Notes: generated by a model not told the origin, from the letters alone. 64,000 bases of DNA from Methanothrix sp. (GCF_024518575.1 NZ_JANIHG010000002.1:31771-95770), one strand, 5' to 3'. Shown: positions 25,555-34,176, counted from the stretch's first letter. Numbers and translations: made by a program.

Positions 25555-25670
25555 TGCTGTGTTGAATAATTAAGAGCTCTAAGGTCGAGAGCTATTGATT
25601 TTTACTAGGATTGCAATTCGTATGAATCCAGCCTCTGCTATCGGATTCTCAAACATTATTCAACACAACA
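25555..25670 (+). mobile_element. 116-bp MITE with 16-bp terminal inverted repeats, copy 1
   Basis: Ends are TGCTGTGTTGAATAAT at the left and the complement of TGTTGTGTTGAATAAT at the right (15 of 16 match). It is flanked by an 8-bp duplication GGTCGTAT at 25547-25554 and 25671-25678. A second 116-bp copy at 42123-42238, in the opposite orientation, differs at only about five positions. Too short to encode a transposase, so it must be moved in trans by an IS not present in this window. Confidence 0.9.
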
Positions 25671-25817
25671 GGTCGTATCAGGGGACCTGTCCGAATAACA
25701 CCGGTACCTTCTCGCGTGGTCGAAGATAATAAACATTTAAAATAAGTTTTAAATAGGTTGCCCCAACCCTGTATGCATCTCAGGTTTCATGCTTTGGTCG
25801 TGGGCTCGATTCACCGG

Positions 25818-25927
25818 CTATCATCTCAGGAATCTGCATACAATAGCACAGCACGACATACTCGTTCTGGATTTCAAATCACTGTATCCAACTATCATCT
25901 CAGGAATCTGCATACACTAGCACAGCA
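25818..25927 (+). repeat. two 36-nt direct repeats with a 38-nt spacer
   Basis: The 36-nt unit beginning CTATCATCTCAGGAATCTGC occurs at 25818-25853 and 25892-25927 with one mismatch. The spacer is 38 nt and unique. The 36/38 geometry is CRISPR-like, but there are only two units, no further repeat at the expected 74-nt phase on either side, and no cas gene in the window. The block lies just upstream of the polB promoter. A partial echo, ATGCATCTCAGG, occurs at about 25772. Confidence 0.65.
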
Positions 25928-26009
25928 TCCCACGTATCCTGCAAAGACGCATGCTCTTTGTTCGATTCTGCACCGGACTTATCAGAATGGGGATCCGCAC
26001 TTCGAATAC

Positions 26010-26017
26010 TTTATAAC
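26010..26017 (+). promoter_or_regulatory. TATA box of polB
   Basis: TTTATAAC at 26010-26017, 20-27 nt before the ATG at 26038. Predicts a leaderless polB transcript. Confidence 0.65.
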
Positions 26018-26037
26018 CGATCCGGTTTATCTTCTGC

Positions 26038-28650
26038 ATGATGCGCTTCCAGATCCTGGATGCAAACTACGTCTACGACAGAAGTGGATATCCTGTCGTG
26101 CAGCTGTTTGGCGTCAGCGATGGTGGGGATAGCGTTATCTGCCGTGTGTCAGGATTCCGGCCTTATTTTTATGCAAGCGCTCATGACCTCGCCAGTGCAG
26201 CGGATGCTGTCAGATCCCTGGGTCTCGATGTGGAGATCGTCGAGCGATACGAGCCCATAGGGTACCAGTCGAGGCCATCAGAGATGCTCAGGATAATCGC
26301 GAGGGATCCTAAGTCTGTCAGGGAGATAAGGGACAGGGTGAAGGAGATCCCCTCCGTTAAGGCGGTCTACGAGACCGACATTCTCTTCAAGAACAGATTT
26401 CTCATAGATACAGGCCTCGGCGGCATGGCGTGGGTTAAAGTCCCGGACGGGGAGAGAGGCGAGATGCGCGACAGGCGCCGGTTGATCGTTGATGTGCCTG
26501 TGGATAAGCTGGCGCAGGAGGATCTTGAGAGCACGGCGCCTCTGAGGTTCATGGCCTTCGATATCGAATGCCTACCGAAGAACGGGGAGATGCCCAGGCC
26601 TGAGAGCTCACCTGTGATACTGATAAGCATGGCATTCAATCCCCCCTATCGAGGGCTGAGCGACCTCGTTCTGGTGGGGAGGGAGCTCAAATGCGAGAGG
26701 CAGGATGTTGAGGGCTGTGCTGATGAGAGAGACCTCATCTCCAGGTTTGTCTCTGTAATCGACGAATACGATCCTGATATCATGGCTGGCTACAACTCGA
26801 ACGAGTTCGACATCCCGTATCTCAGGGAGCGGGCATCCAGGCTGGGAATAGAGATGGATGTGGGTCGCGATGGAAGCACATGGCTCATCAAAAGCATAGG
26901 CGGTAACAAAAATGTCGCTGTGACCGGCCGGGTCGTTGTGGACCTGCTTCCGATCATCAGATCCTCATTCAGCCTGAAGCAGTACACTCTCAGAAACGCT
27001 GCCATGGAGCTGATCGGAGAGGAGAAGCGAGACGTGAACCCTGCCAGGATGGAATCGATCTGGCTTGAAGGCGATGGGCTCTCAGATCTCATAAGCTACT
27101 CGAGGCAGGATGCGGTGCTTGTCATGCAGCTCCTCCTACGCCTGAGGCTGATGGATAAATACATAGCCCTGGCGAGGGCGAGCGGTTCGCTGCTCCAGGA
27201 CATAGTCAATGGCGGCCAGAGCGGCATGGTTGAGAACCTGCTGCTCAGGAGGTTCAGATCGCATGGGAGAGTTCTCCCGCCGAAGCCGGACTCGGAGGAG
27301 TCGGACGAGCGGTTCATGGATGCAGATGAGCTGAAGGGCGGGGCGGTTCTCACTCCCGTGAAGGGACTTGTGGAGAACGTCGTCATATTGGACTACAAAT
27401 CGCTCTATCCCACGATAATGATGGCCCACAACCTCTGCTACTCGACAGTGGTCACAAAGGAGAGGCCGTTAGAAGTTATAAAATCGCCATCTGGTGGAGA
27501 TTTCGCAGCCCCCTCTGTTTGCAAAGGGATTGTGCCGGAGATACTGAGGGAGCTGCTGGAGAAAAGGACAGAGACGAAGAGGCTCATGAAGAGCGCGGGC
27601 GAAGAGGAGCGTGCGTTTCTCGATGCAAAGCAGTACGCGCTCAAGATCCTGCTGAACAGCTTCTATGGATACTCTGGATACGCCAGGGCGAGGCTTTACA
27701 GTCTGACTCTGGCGAACGCTGTTACAAGCTTCGGAAGGCATAACATAATAAGGACAAAGGAGATGATCGAGGAGATCGGCTCCGTTTACATTGTTGATGG
27801 GAGGGCTGTGCTCCCCAGAGAGAATCCCGTTGGAGGCAGGCGCTACGATCTCTCTGTCGTCTACGGGGACACGGACAGCGTATTTGTCAGGATATCCTCT
27901 GATCAGAGCATCTCCCCTGAGGATGCGGAGCTTATAGGACGAAAGATCGCGGAGACGATAACATCGAAGCTCCCGGAGCCGATGGAGCTCGTATTCGAGG
28001 CGTTCGCCAGGCGTGCGATCTTCCTGGCGAAGAAAAGGTATGCCCTCTGGCTATTCGAGAGGGCTTCCGAGAGCGGATGGAGGGACAGGATAAAGGTCAG
28101 AGGCATGGAGACTGTGCGAAGGGACTGGTGCGATCTCACCTCCAAGACTCTCCGGAGATGCCTTGAGCTGATTCTGAAGGAGGGCCGGGTGGATGATGCA
28201 GTTGAGCACGTTAGGGATGTGATCCAGAGGCTCAGGGATATGGATATCACGCGGGACAGGGAGCTTCTCGACGATCTTGTGCTCACAAGACGTTTCACAA
28301 AGGATGCATCCACATACAGGAACAAGCAGCCCCACATCCAGCTGGTCGAGAAGATGCGGAGGCGCGGAGGGAGGGTGCCGGGTGTGGGCGACAGGGTCGC
28401 GTTCATAATAGTCAAGGGAGGCAAAAAGACGCTCTTTGTCGACAGGGCTGAGGATCCGGAGTATGCTGTGGAGAACAACCTTCCGGTGGATACAGAATAT
28501 TACATTGAGAAGCAGCTTCTCCCGCCTGTTCTCAGGCTCTTCACGCCATTTGATGTGGGCAGGGAGAGCCTGCTCCAGTGCAGATCTCAGAAAAGCCTCC
28601 TCCATTTTGATCAGCGGGCCCAGAAGCAGCGATCCCTGCTGGACTTTTAG
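26038..28650 (+). CDS. polB: family B replicative DNA polymerase
   Basis: 870 residues with proofreading and polymerase modules in the usual order. Exonuclease motif I MAFDIECL near residue 173 and motif II YNSNEFDIPYL near 252; polymerase motif A DYKSLYPTIMMAHN near 452, motif B LKILLNSFYGYSGY near 535, and motif C YGDTDSVF near 609. KKRYALWLF and KVRGMETVRRDW follow. The N-terminal residues 1-130 fit the uracil-sensing domain of archaeal enzymes. Two ATG codons (26038 and 26041) are adjacent; either is possible. The extreme C-terminus QRSLLDF resembles a PCNA-interaction peptide (QxxLxxF). Confidence 0.97.
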   Translation: MMRFQILDANYVYDRSGYPVVQLFGVSDGGDSVICRVSGFRPYFYASAHDLASAADAVRSLGLDVEIVERYEPIGYQSRPSEMLRIIARDPKSVREIRDRVKEIPSVKAVYETDILFKNRFLIDTGLGGMAWVKVPDGERGEMRDRRRLIVDVPVDKLAQEDLESTAPLRFMAFDIECLPKNGEMPRPESSPVILISMAFNPPYRGLSDLVLVGRELKCERQDVEGCADERDLISRFVSVIDEYDPDIMAGYNSNEFDIPYLRERASRLGIEMDVGRDGSTWLIKSIGGNKNVAVTGRVVVDLLPIIRSSFSLKQYTLRNAAMELIGEEKRDVNPARMESIWLEGDGLSDLISYSRQDAVLVMQLLLRLRLMDKYIALARASGSLLQDIVNGGQSGMVENLLLRRFRSHGRVLPPKPDSEESDERFMDADELKGGAVLTPVKGLVENVVILDYKSLYPTIMMAHNLCYSTVVTKERPLEVIKSPSGGDFAAPSVCKGIVPEILRELLEKRTETKRLMKSAGEEERAFLDAKQYALKILLNSFYGYSGYARARLYSLTLANAVTSFGRHNIIRTKEMIEEIGSVYIVDGRAVLPRENPVGGRRYDLSVVYGDTDSVFVRISSDQSISPEDAELIGRKIAETITSKLPEPMELVFEAFARRAIFLAKKRYALWLFERASESGWRDRIKVRGMETVRRDWCDLTSKTLRRCLELILKEGRVDDAVEHVRDVIQRLRDMDITRDRELLDDLVLTRRFTKDASTYRNKQPHIQLVEKMRRRGGRVPGVGDRVAFIIVKGGKKTLFVDRAEDPEYAVENNLPVDTEYYIEKQLLPPVLRLFTPFDVGRESLLQCRSQKSLLHFDQRAQKQRSLLDF

Positions 28651-28669
28651 GACGATAGCAGGGCTAATC

Positions 28670-28689
28670 CCCGCCTTTTCAAAGGCGGG
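28670..28689 (+). terminator. 9-bp hairpin downstream of polB
   Basis: CCCGCCTTT-TC-AAAGGCGGG is a perfect 9-bp stem 20 nt after the polB stop, enclosed by a second pairing GGGCT/AGCCC. No long T run follows, so it could be an intrinsic 3' end structure or the preserved end hairpin of an IS200/IS605 element. Confidence 0.5.
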
Positions 28690-28877
28690 ATACAGCCCGT
28701 ACACATTGTAGACTCCCGAAATCATTCCGCATCTCATCCAGCTCCGGCGTCATAGCCCGGAATATGAATTGAAACATGGAGTTCGAATACATTCATCTGC
28801 AGATCCATCGCTGCTGCGCTGAAGCCGCCGCAATGACCCCGGAAGCACGGCGGATCTCGGTGTAGCTCATCGCATAG

Positions 28878-29840
28878 CTACATCCACTCGTAGTGCATCA
28901 TGACCTCAGGAACCATGCTGTAGAGCAGGCTGTTCTCGACGTAGCCGAAGAACAGGCACCCACTGCAGCCTTCAGATATATTTTTACGCATCTCGCGAGA
29001 CTCGCGCCAGACATTTGATATGCCCCTGGATACATGGCCCAGAGGCTCGTCGTGGACGCGGCAGACGTAAATGCTCCCGTCCACCGATACGTGGAGTATC
29101 AGATCCGCTGCATGGCACCTGAACTCCGGCCTCCCCTCCTGTATCATCCTGAGGTATGTGATGGAGTTGATGATCGGAGCGCCTCTTGATTTGAGATCGA
29201 TCAGCTCCCCGATCGCTGATCTGTAGCGTCCCCGATCTCTGATCTTAAGATCGTCGCACTCTGCTTCATCAAACTCGTGGAGCGGCTCGAACGAGATCCA
29301 TGCATCGATCCTTTTCGCAAGCTTCACCAGAGCCGTAAGTTCTCCGAGATTTTTATTGCTGATCACGCAGTTCATCAGGACCTCGATGCCCCTCCTCCTG
29401 GCCTCCACGATGCCATCCACGATCTCATCGAGATCTATGCCTCTTATCTCCCTGAGACTCTCGATCCCGTCCACAGAGACCGTGAGGTAGTTGAGGCTCT
29501 CGAGATCATTTATCCTCTCGCTTAGCAGAATGCCGTTCGTCACCAGCGATGTCAACATCCCCAGAGATCTCGCGTGCCGCAGGATCTCCGGAAGTTCGTG
29601 CCGCAGCAGAGGCTCGGTGGCCCATGCATTGTATGCGCCTATACCGAATCGCGCTGCGTCATCGAGCATCCCTTTAATCTCCCTGTAGCCCATCTCATTA
29701 CCGCGCCTGCGCCAGTGAGGGCAGAAGCTGCATCTGAGGTTGCAGCCAGTGTTCACCGTATGGGAGAGAACAAAGGGCCTGCGTCTCACACGCAGCTGCC
29801 AAACTGCTCTCATCATCAGCTTCGGATCGATTTTCCTCAT
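28878..29840 (-). CDS. radical SAM protein with SPASM-like tail
   Basis: 320 residues. Radical SAM cysteines CNLRCSFC near residue 34 (CxxxCxxC) with VNTGCNLRCSFCPHWRRRG; then ATEPLLRHELPEILRHA, a variant of the GGEPLL motif in which glycine is replaced (AWATEPLLR). TVSVDGIESLREIRGI near residue 128 is the conserved SAM-binding strand. C-terminal cysteines CRVHDE and CSGC near residues 270-300 may hold an auxiliary cluster as in SPASM enzymes. No substrate peptide or partner gene is adjacent. The function is unknown; it may act on a protein or peptide. Confidence 0.82.
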   Translation of the reverse strand: MRKIDPKLMMRAVWQLRVRRRPFVLSHTVNTGCNLRCSFCPHWRRRGNEMGYREIKGMLDDAARFGIGAYNAWATEPLLRHELPEILRHARSLGMLTSLVTNGILLSERINDLESLNYLTVSVDGIESLREIRGIDLDEIVDGIVEARRRGIEVLMNCVISNKNLGELTALVKLAKRIDAWISFEPLHEFDEAECDDLKIRDRGRYRSAIGELIDLKSRGAPIINSITYLRMIQEGRPEFRCHAADLILHVSVDGSIYVCRVHDEPLGHVSRGISNVWRESREMRKNISEGCSGCLFFGYVENSLLYSMVPEVMMHYEWM

Positions 29841-30122
29841 GCGATCTCCACTTCAGCTGGGAATGCATCAAGAGTCCGGGCTGAATCTCGTCTCATTGAG
29901 TACAACGCCCGAAAGCCTGGAGTGTCGGCTGTGCTCTTGGATTCGAGGAAGACTTCCAGAACATGTCCGGAATATGGGCATGTCTCTTAGAGCAAACGGC
30001 CTAACCGCGATGAGCTCAGATGTGAGTCTTGCGCATTTGCTGAGCTTGCAGATCATATTGCTGCAGTAAACATCACAGCCAGGACAGCTGTCGACCAGCC
30101 TATTGTAGCGGTGCATATGGAG

Positions 30123-30905
30123 TTACAGGCTCCGGTCTTCAGACTGGAGTAGCTGACCCATTCTTGAAGTTAGATACTCCTGCATCTCGATCAGAGCATC
30201 CCTCAATGTGTTCCTGTTGCTGTAATCCCTCAGTACAGTCTGGAGATACTCTGTGGGGGATCCTGAGAGCGATCTTATCTTTCCCACCAGATTTGGCACA
30301 GCTCTTGTTATGTTATCCACGATCGTGATGCTGGCCATCATGGCCGTCCTTGAGAGGGGATTGAGATCCACGGCTATCACAGTCTTACCCATCCCCACAA
30401 GCGCCTCGCACCTGTCACCATCCTCCAGGGGTATCAGCACAGCATCTGCATCGTATATGCCGCCCCTGGTAGCCAGAGCGCGGCTGTGCTCCAGTCCCGG
30501 TATCCTGCAGTCGGGATTCTCTCCCAGAACCAGGCGCGCACCGTGAGATCTGAGGAGATCCGCGATCTTTCTCACCCGATCCTCGCTTCTGTGGAACAGG
30601 TTCACCTCCAGGGGCGCATTCAGGAGAGAGGCAAGCTCCACCATCTCTCCGGGAACAAGAGCAGCAACGTTCCCATTCACGCTGATCGCCGGCCTCTTCG
30701 CGAGAAGAAGGGCTGCCGCGGCTGCAAGTGTTGCCCGATCCGCTGAGCGCATGGTCCTCTCGCCGAGGATGTAATCGAACGCCTCGCCCCGCCCCTGTGC
30801 GATCAGCCCCTGGACGCTTGTTATCCCATTCCTCACGCCATCCGCGATCCTCTCGCGCGTCATGAGTGAGGCATATCTTGGATGCGATCTTGGTATCTCA
30901 GTCAA
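30123..30905 (-). CDS. 4-phosphopantoate--beta-alanine ligase (phosphopantothenate synthetase)
   Basis: 260 residues of the archaeal PPS family (formerly DUF137). Joins 4-phosphopantoate and beta-alanine using ATP to give 4'-phosphopantothenate, replacing bacterial PanC/CoaA chemistry. Seen: start IPRSHPRYASLMTRERIADG, ISVNGNVAALVPGEMVELA near residue 75, NLFHRSEDRVRKIADLL near 100 and AVDLNPLSRTAMMASITIVD near 178. It overlaps the end of pantoate kinase by 8 nt and is the last gene of the coaBC-pok-pps operon. Confidence 0.94.
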   Translation of the reverse strand: MTEIPRSHPRYASLMTRERIADGVRNGITSVQGLIAQGRGEAFDYILGERTMRSADRATLAAAAALLLAKRPAISVNGNVAALVPGEMVELASLLNAPLEVNLFHRSEDRVRKIADLLRSHGARLVLGENPDCRIPGLEHSRALATRGGIYDADAVLIPLEDGDRCEALVGMGKTVIAVDLNPLSRTAMMASITIVDNITRAVPNLVGKIRSLSGSPTEYLQTVLRDYSNRNTLRDALIEMQEYLTSRMGQLLQSEDRSL

Positions 30906-31812
30906 GCAGAGGCCCCCTCTGAACGATCTCGGTCTCGATCACATCTCCGAAATGCTGAAGCGCCTCCCTGCATTCATCTCCTCCCACCGCGAAAACAGAG
31001 TCGCCAAGCATTATCATGCTCGCCATCCCACCCGCAGATTCGACTGCCTCTATCGCATCCATCGCCCATGAGCTCGCCAGCTCGATCTCAGATGTGAACC
31101 TCCTCGAAAGACGCATGAAATCCCCCAGAGTCGGCCTCCGCAGGATCTCCTTCACAGCCCTCTCACCCGCATCATTGATTCTTTTCATCACGCTCGCATC
31201 CCTGAGCACCTCCCTGGTCGGGATGGGCCCTCTCACAACCGCGTAGATCCTCGTTCTCGAAACCGGAATCCTGTCGACAACACCCCTCCCAGGAGCGCCA
31301 TGTGCTATGCGTATGACAAGTCCACCTGTGTTCTGCGCTATGACATCCCCGAGGCCTGTGCCGCTCAGGACCTCAGCGCGATGCGCGACCGAAGCGACCT
31401 GGTTTGACGTCAGCCCGAGGTCGAAGAGATGGTTCAGCGCGTATGCGCAGCTCAGTGCCCCTGCGCCGCTCGCCCCGAATCCCGCTCCCATTACCATATC
31501 CAGCTCCGTCTCAACCCTCACAGGCGACTGCGCCAGCGAATCGATGACATGTCTGCTCACCGGCGCGTCGGATGGATGCCCGTTGATGATTATCTGGGTT
31601 GATTCTGCTGCGCTCACAGTGGTCCTCGCTAGGAGCCCCAGGGTGAATCCGCACCCTATGGAGCCAGATGCAAGAGGATCATCCTCGCGCCTTGCTGCGA
31701 AGAATCCGGTCACATGCCCTGGGACCGTGGCCCTCGCCAACCCAGCGAGCTTCCACTGAGATCGCTCAATGCTGCAGTTTGCGCGCATCCCCGCATCCTT
31801 GATCTCTATCAT
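30898..31812 (-). CDS. pantoate kinase
   Basis: 304 residues, GHMP-kinase family, the archaeal pantoate kinase that makes 4-phosphopantoate for CoA. Seen: VPGHVTGFFAARREDDPL near residue 29, GCGFTLGLLA and the ATP loop GAGFGASGAGALSCAYALNH near residue 110 (GHMP motif). Start choice is open: ATG 31812 overlaps coaBC by 47 nt; ATG 31788 also overlaps; a TTG near 31749 would begin ARATVPGHV, close to where homologues start. Overlaps pps at its 3' end. Confidence 0.9.
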   Translation of the reverse strand: MIEIKDAGMRANCSIERSQWKLAGLARATVPGHVTGFFAARREDDPLASGSIGCGFTLGLLARTTVSAAESTQIIINGHPSDAPVSRHVIDSLAQSPVRVETELDMVMGAGFGASGAGALSCAYALNHLFDLGLTSNQVASVAHRAEVLSGTGLGDVIAQNTGGLVIRIAHGAPGRGVVDRIPVSRTRIYAVVRGPIPTREVLRDASVMKRINDAGERAVKEILRRPTLGDFMRLSRRFTSEIELASSWAMDAIEAVESAGGMASMIMLGDSVFAVGGDECREALQHFGDVIETEIVQRGPLLD

Positions 31813-33007
31813 TCAGGATCCTCACAAGCTCATCTATCACCCTTCTCGCTATGAGGCTCTTCTTCCCTGAGACATCTGCATGAGAGCCATCCTCTCTTAC
31901 AATCAAAACCCTGTTATCGTCGGTTCCCATCCCGCCTGCACCCACATCGTTCGCGATCACGAGATTCAGGCACGATGCCTCCATGGATTCGCGGGCGCTT
32001 CTGATCAGATCCTCATCGCTCACGAAAGTCTCGGCCTTGAACCCTATAATCGCCAGATTTGGATGCATCGAGCGCACAGATCTCAGTATCTTCGGGGCCG
32101 GCTTGAGCCTCAGGACAACCTCATCCTTTGATTTGATCTTTCTCTGCTCCGTATCCACGGTGAAGTCACCGACAGCTGCTGCGCCTATCAGGGCGTCGTA
32201 CCCCGTGGAGAGCTCTCTCATAACAGCGTCGAGCATATCCTGGGCGCTCTCGACATATATCTCCTTAAAGGGCAGCCCCAGCCTGGACCTGTGTACTATG
32301 GTCACCTCAGCGCCGCGCCTGTATGCCTCGCGCGCTATCTCCACGCCGGTTCTTCCTGATGCGCGGTTTGTTATTATCCTGATCGGATCTATGCTCTCAG
32401 CAGTTGCGCCGCTTGTAACAAGAATGCGCCTCGATCTGAGATCTCCCGGCCCCAGAATCCGCTCGACCTCAGCGACTATCCTCGCGTTTTCCGCGATCTT
32501 CGCCTTAGACTCCTCGATCCTGGGATCTATGCACACAACTCCCATTGATATGAGCCTCTTCAGGTTCTCGACGACCGCAGGGTGGCGGTACATGGCCTCG
32601 TGCATCGCAGGCACAACAACGACCGGCTTTCCGCTTCCTATAGCAGTGGTTGCGAAGGTCGTGACCGGCGTATCGTCTATGCCGCATGCGATCTTCCCTA
32701 TAGTGTTCGCGGTGGCTGGGGCTATCAGAAGCATATCTGCGCGCCCCTCAACCCCGCACAGCTCCACATGCTCGACGCGGCCTGTTATCTCCGTTATAAC
32801 CGGATTGTTGCTGGCATACTCAAGCGCATGGGGATGCAGTATCCTCTGCGCCGCCTCTGACATCACGCAGTGCACATCCGCGCCGCGCCTGATCAGGTCG
32901 CGCACCAGATCGACAACCCTCACGGCCGCGATGCTTCCTGTGACGCCAAGAGCCACCGTCCTTCCTGCGAGGGTATCGCTGACAGACCCAGAGATGCTAA
33001 GCTCCAT
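31766..33007 (-). CDS. coaBC: bifunctional phosphopantothenoylcysteine decarboxylase/synthetase CoaBC (Dfp)
   Basis: 413 residues from ATG 33007 (MELSISGSVSDTLAGRTVAL); the longer frame to 33151 is not conserved. CoaC flavoprotein domain, residues 1-185: ALGVTGSIAAVRVVDLVRDL, the catalytic His near ADMLLIAPATANTIGKIA, and VVPAMHEAMYRHPAV. CoaB domain, residues 190-410: LVTSGATAESIDPIRIITNR, RASGRTGVEIA near 240, and GAAAVGDFTV near 300. Adds cysteine to phosphopantothenate, then decarboxylates. It heads the CoA operon; the next gene overlaps its 3' end by up to 47 nt. Confidence 0.95.
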   Translation of the reverse strand: MELSISGSVSDTLAGRTVALGVTGSIAAVRVVDLVRDLIRRGADVHCVMSEAAQRILHPHALEYASNNPVITEITGRVEHVELCGVEGRADMLLIAPATANTIGKIACGIDDTPVTTFATTAIGSGKPVVVVPAMHEAMYRHPAVVENLKRLISMGVVCIDPRIEESKAKIAENARIVAEVERILGPGDLRSRRILVTSGATAESIDPIRIITNRASGRTGVEIAREAYRRGAEVTIVHRSRLGLPFKEIYVESAQDMLDAVMRELSTGYDALIGAAAVGDFTVDTEQRKIKSKDEVVLRLKPAPKILRSVRSMHPNLAIIGFKAETFVSDEDLIRSARESMEASCLNLVIANDVGAGGMGTDDNRVLIVREDGSHADVSGKKSLIARRVIDELVRILNDRDQGCGDARKLQH

Positions 33008-33236
33008 CGCGTGATGCTCTGAGTCGACCAAGAAATAATTATCCCAGGGAGAGGTGCTTGTATCACTGGGACCCGGCGCCCGGCCCTGCCGGATTCGCAA
33101 ATACAGCAGAGGCTCTCGGTGCCACCCATCTCTTTCGGCTGTCAGAGACACGACTGGAGGTCGCGTGCCTGGATCATCTGATGTCCGTGCTTGAGCACAA
33201 ACCTTATCTAAGATCTCGAACGAGGGCTCTCTCCGG

Positions 33237-33334
33237 GCCGGGGTGGCCTAGCTGGTTAGGGCGCCAGACTCATAGGGTAAGCCACAGGCGCCTGGGTCAT
33301 CTGGAAGTCGCGGGCTCGAATCCCGCCCCCGGCA
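33237..33334 (+). tRNA. elongator tRNA-Met(CAT) with a 24-nt intron
   Basis: Acceptor GCCGGGG (33237-33243) pairs with CCCCGGC (33327-33333), discriminator A. Anticodon stem CCAGA/TCTGG surrounds CT-CAT-A; T arm GCGGG-CTCGAAT-CCCGC. The intron lies between positions 37 and 38 as usual for archaeal elongator tRNA-Met. The G1-C72 pair and intron argue against the initiator (which starts A/C in archaea). No CCA encoded. A TATA-like CCTTATCTA lies at about 33203-33211. Confidence 0.94.
33275..33298 (+). other. intron of tRNA-Met at position 37/38
   Basis: Twenty-four nt inserted after A37. Its GGGTAAGCC... and ...GGGTC ends with internal AGGCGCCT leave a regular 7-nt anticodon loop when removed. 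Typical bulge-helix-bulge context for archaeal splicing endonuclease; boundaries are uncertain by one or two bases. Confidence 0.8.
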
Positions 33335-33457
33335 CTTATTCTGCAAGAATGATAACATCCGGCTCGCAGCAGGCATGCAAAAGGTTTTAATACCAGTATT
33401 TCAGAGCTATGAATGCGCAAAAACTCTGTGTAGTTTTTCGCTAAGGACGGTGAAGAA

Positions 33458-33682
33458 TTGTTTAGAAGTGAGGAAGGATTTTCTCGTGGCTCTGCTCCTT
33501 CTGCCCCGGTGGCCGTTGGCAGCGAGTACAACGTGAAGATCGAGGATATCGCCCGTGAAGGGGACGGTATCGCAAGGGTTGAAGGCTTCGTTATCTTTGT
33601 CCCGGATACCCAGGTTGGGGATCAGGTAAGGATACAGATCGACCGTGTGATGCGCCGCTTCGCGATTGGCCACAAGGTCTGA
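33458..33682 (+). CDS. TRAM-domain small RNA-binding protein
   Basis: 74 residues starting at TTG 33458 (GGTGA just upstream). The TRAM domain fills residues 18-74: GSEYNVKIEDIAREGDGIAR then VEGFVIFVPDTQVGDQVRIQ, a five-stranded OB-like barrel. Single-domain TRAM proteins are abundant in methanogens and haloarchaea and act as RNA chaperones, comparable to cold-shock proteins. A TATA-like GGTTTTAATACC lies at about 33381-33392, so the 5' leader is about 50 nt. A hairpin with a T run follows the stop. Confidence 0.92.
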   Translation: MFRSEEGFSRGSAPSAPVAVGSEYNVKIEDIAREGDGIARVEGFVIFVPDTQVGDQVRIQIDRVMRRFAIGHKV

Positions 33683-33712
33683 AAACCTTCAGCTTTTGTG
33701 TAAGGAGTATGC

Positions 33713-33745
33713 TGGTTCTTCGAACCACGCAGCCTCTGTTTTTTT
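33713..33745 (+). terminator. hairpin-plus-T-run terminator of the TRAM gene
   Basis: TGGTTC-TTC-GAACCA forms a 6-bp stem at 33713-33727, and seven T follow at 33739-33745. It sits 30 nt after the TRAM gene stop. Confidence 0.6.
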
Positions 33746-33970
33746 GCTGATGGTCATACAATTTTACATATTTTTCGATGCCGATTTTCCGATGCATGCG
33801 ATGGAAACCCCACATGCGACAGCATAGGCGTGCCGAAAGGATGCATGCTTGAGCATTTTTGTGGCATTCCCTCCGGCCGAAGTTTGCGCCACTGCCGCCC
33901 CTCAACAACTCCTGGATCTCTGTTGCATTATTGATATGCTCGATCCCACGACCAGAATCTTTCGATTTGT

Positions 33971-34176
33971 ATCTTTTGGGAGCGAAGAGGGCGAAGCGAG
34001 AGGACCCTGCCCTTAGGACGTGAGCGAAGCCCCACTTCAGGGCGATTCCATATGCATCATGGCGACTAATTCGACTTCAAGATAGGAAATGCCGCCCTGG
34101 GGTCTCTCCATACGAGACTGGGAAACACACTCTCTGGCGGCAAGCCCAGAAGCTCCGCCCTTCAGGGGGAGCGTTC
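33971..34176 (+). mobile_element. IS200/IS605-type internal-deletion derivative, copy B
   Basis: Plus-strand copy of the element at 11121-11338. Left end ATCTTTTGGGAG with GCGAAGCGAGAGGACC; middle ACGAGACTGGG and TCTCTGGCGG; right end EAPPFRG-coding segment, CGCCCTTCAGGG hairpin and GAGCGTTC, after which similarity ends. It lacks a transposase frame. Its right end touches the hisF stop: the TGA of hisF (34175-34177) includes the last two bases of the element on the opposite strand. The right-end fold resembles the omega RNA 3' scaffold of TnpB elements. Confidence 0.7.

Noticed and set aside
25818..25927. Calling the repeat pair a CRISPR array
   Set aside because: Only two units, no repeat at the next 74-nt phase, and no cas gene; reported as a direct repeat instead.
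28670..28689. Calling the hairpin after polB an IS200/IS605 end
   Set aside because: The GCC-rich stem resembles IS605 ends, but the rest of the element is not found nearby; kept as a terminator-like hairpin.
31983..33014. 343-codon plus-strand frame over coaBC
   Set aside because: It is antisense to the well-conserved CoaBC and rich in Ser, Thr and Ile with no domain.
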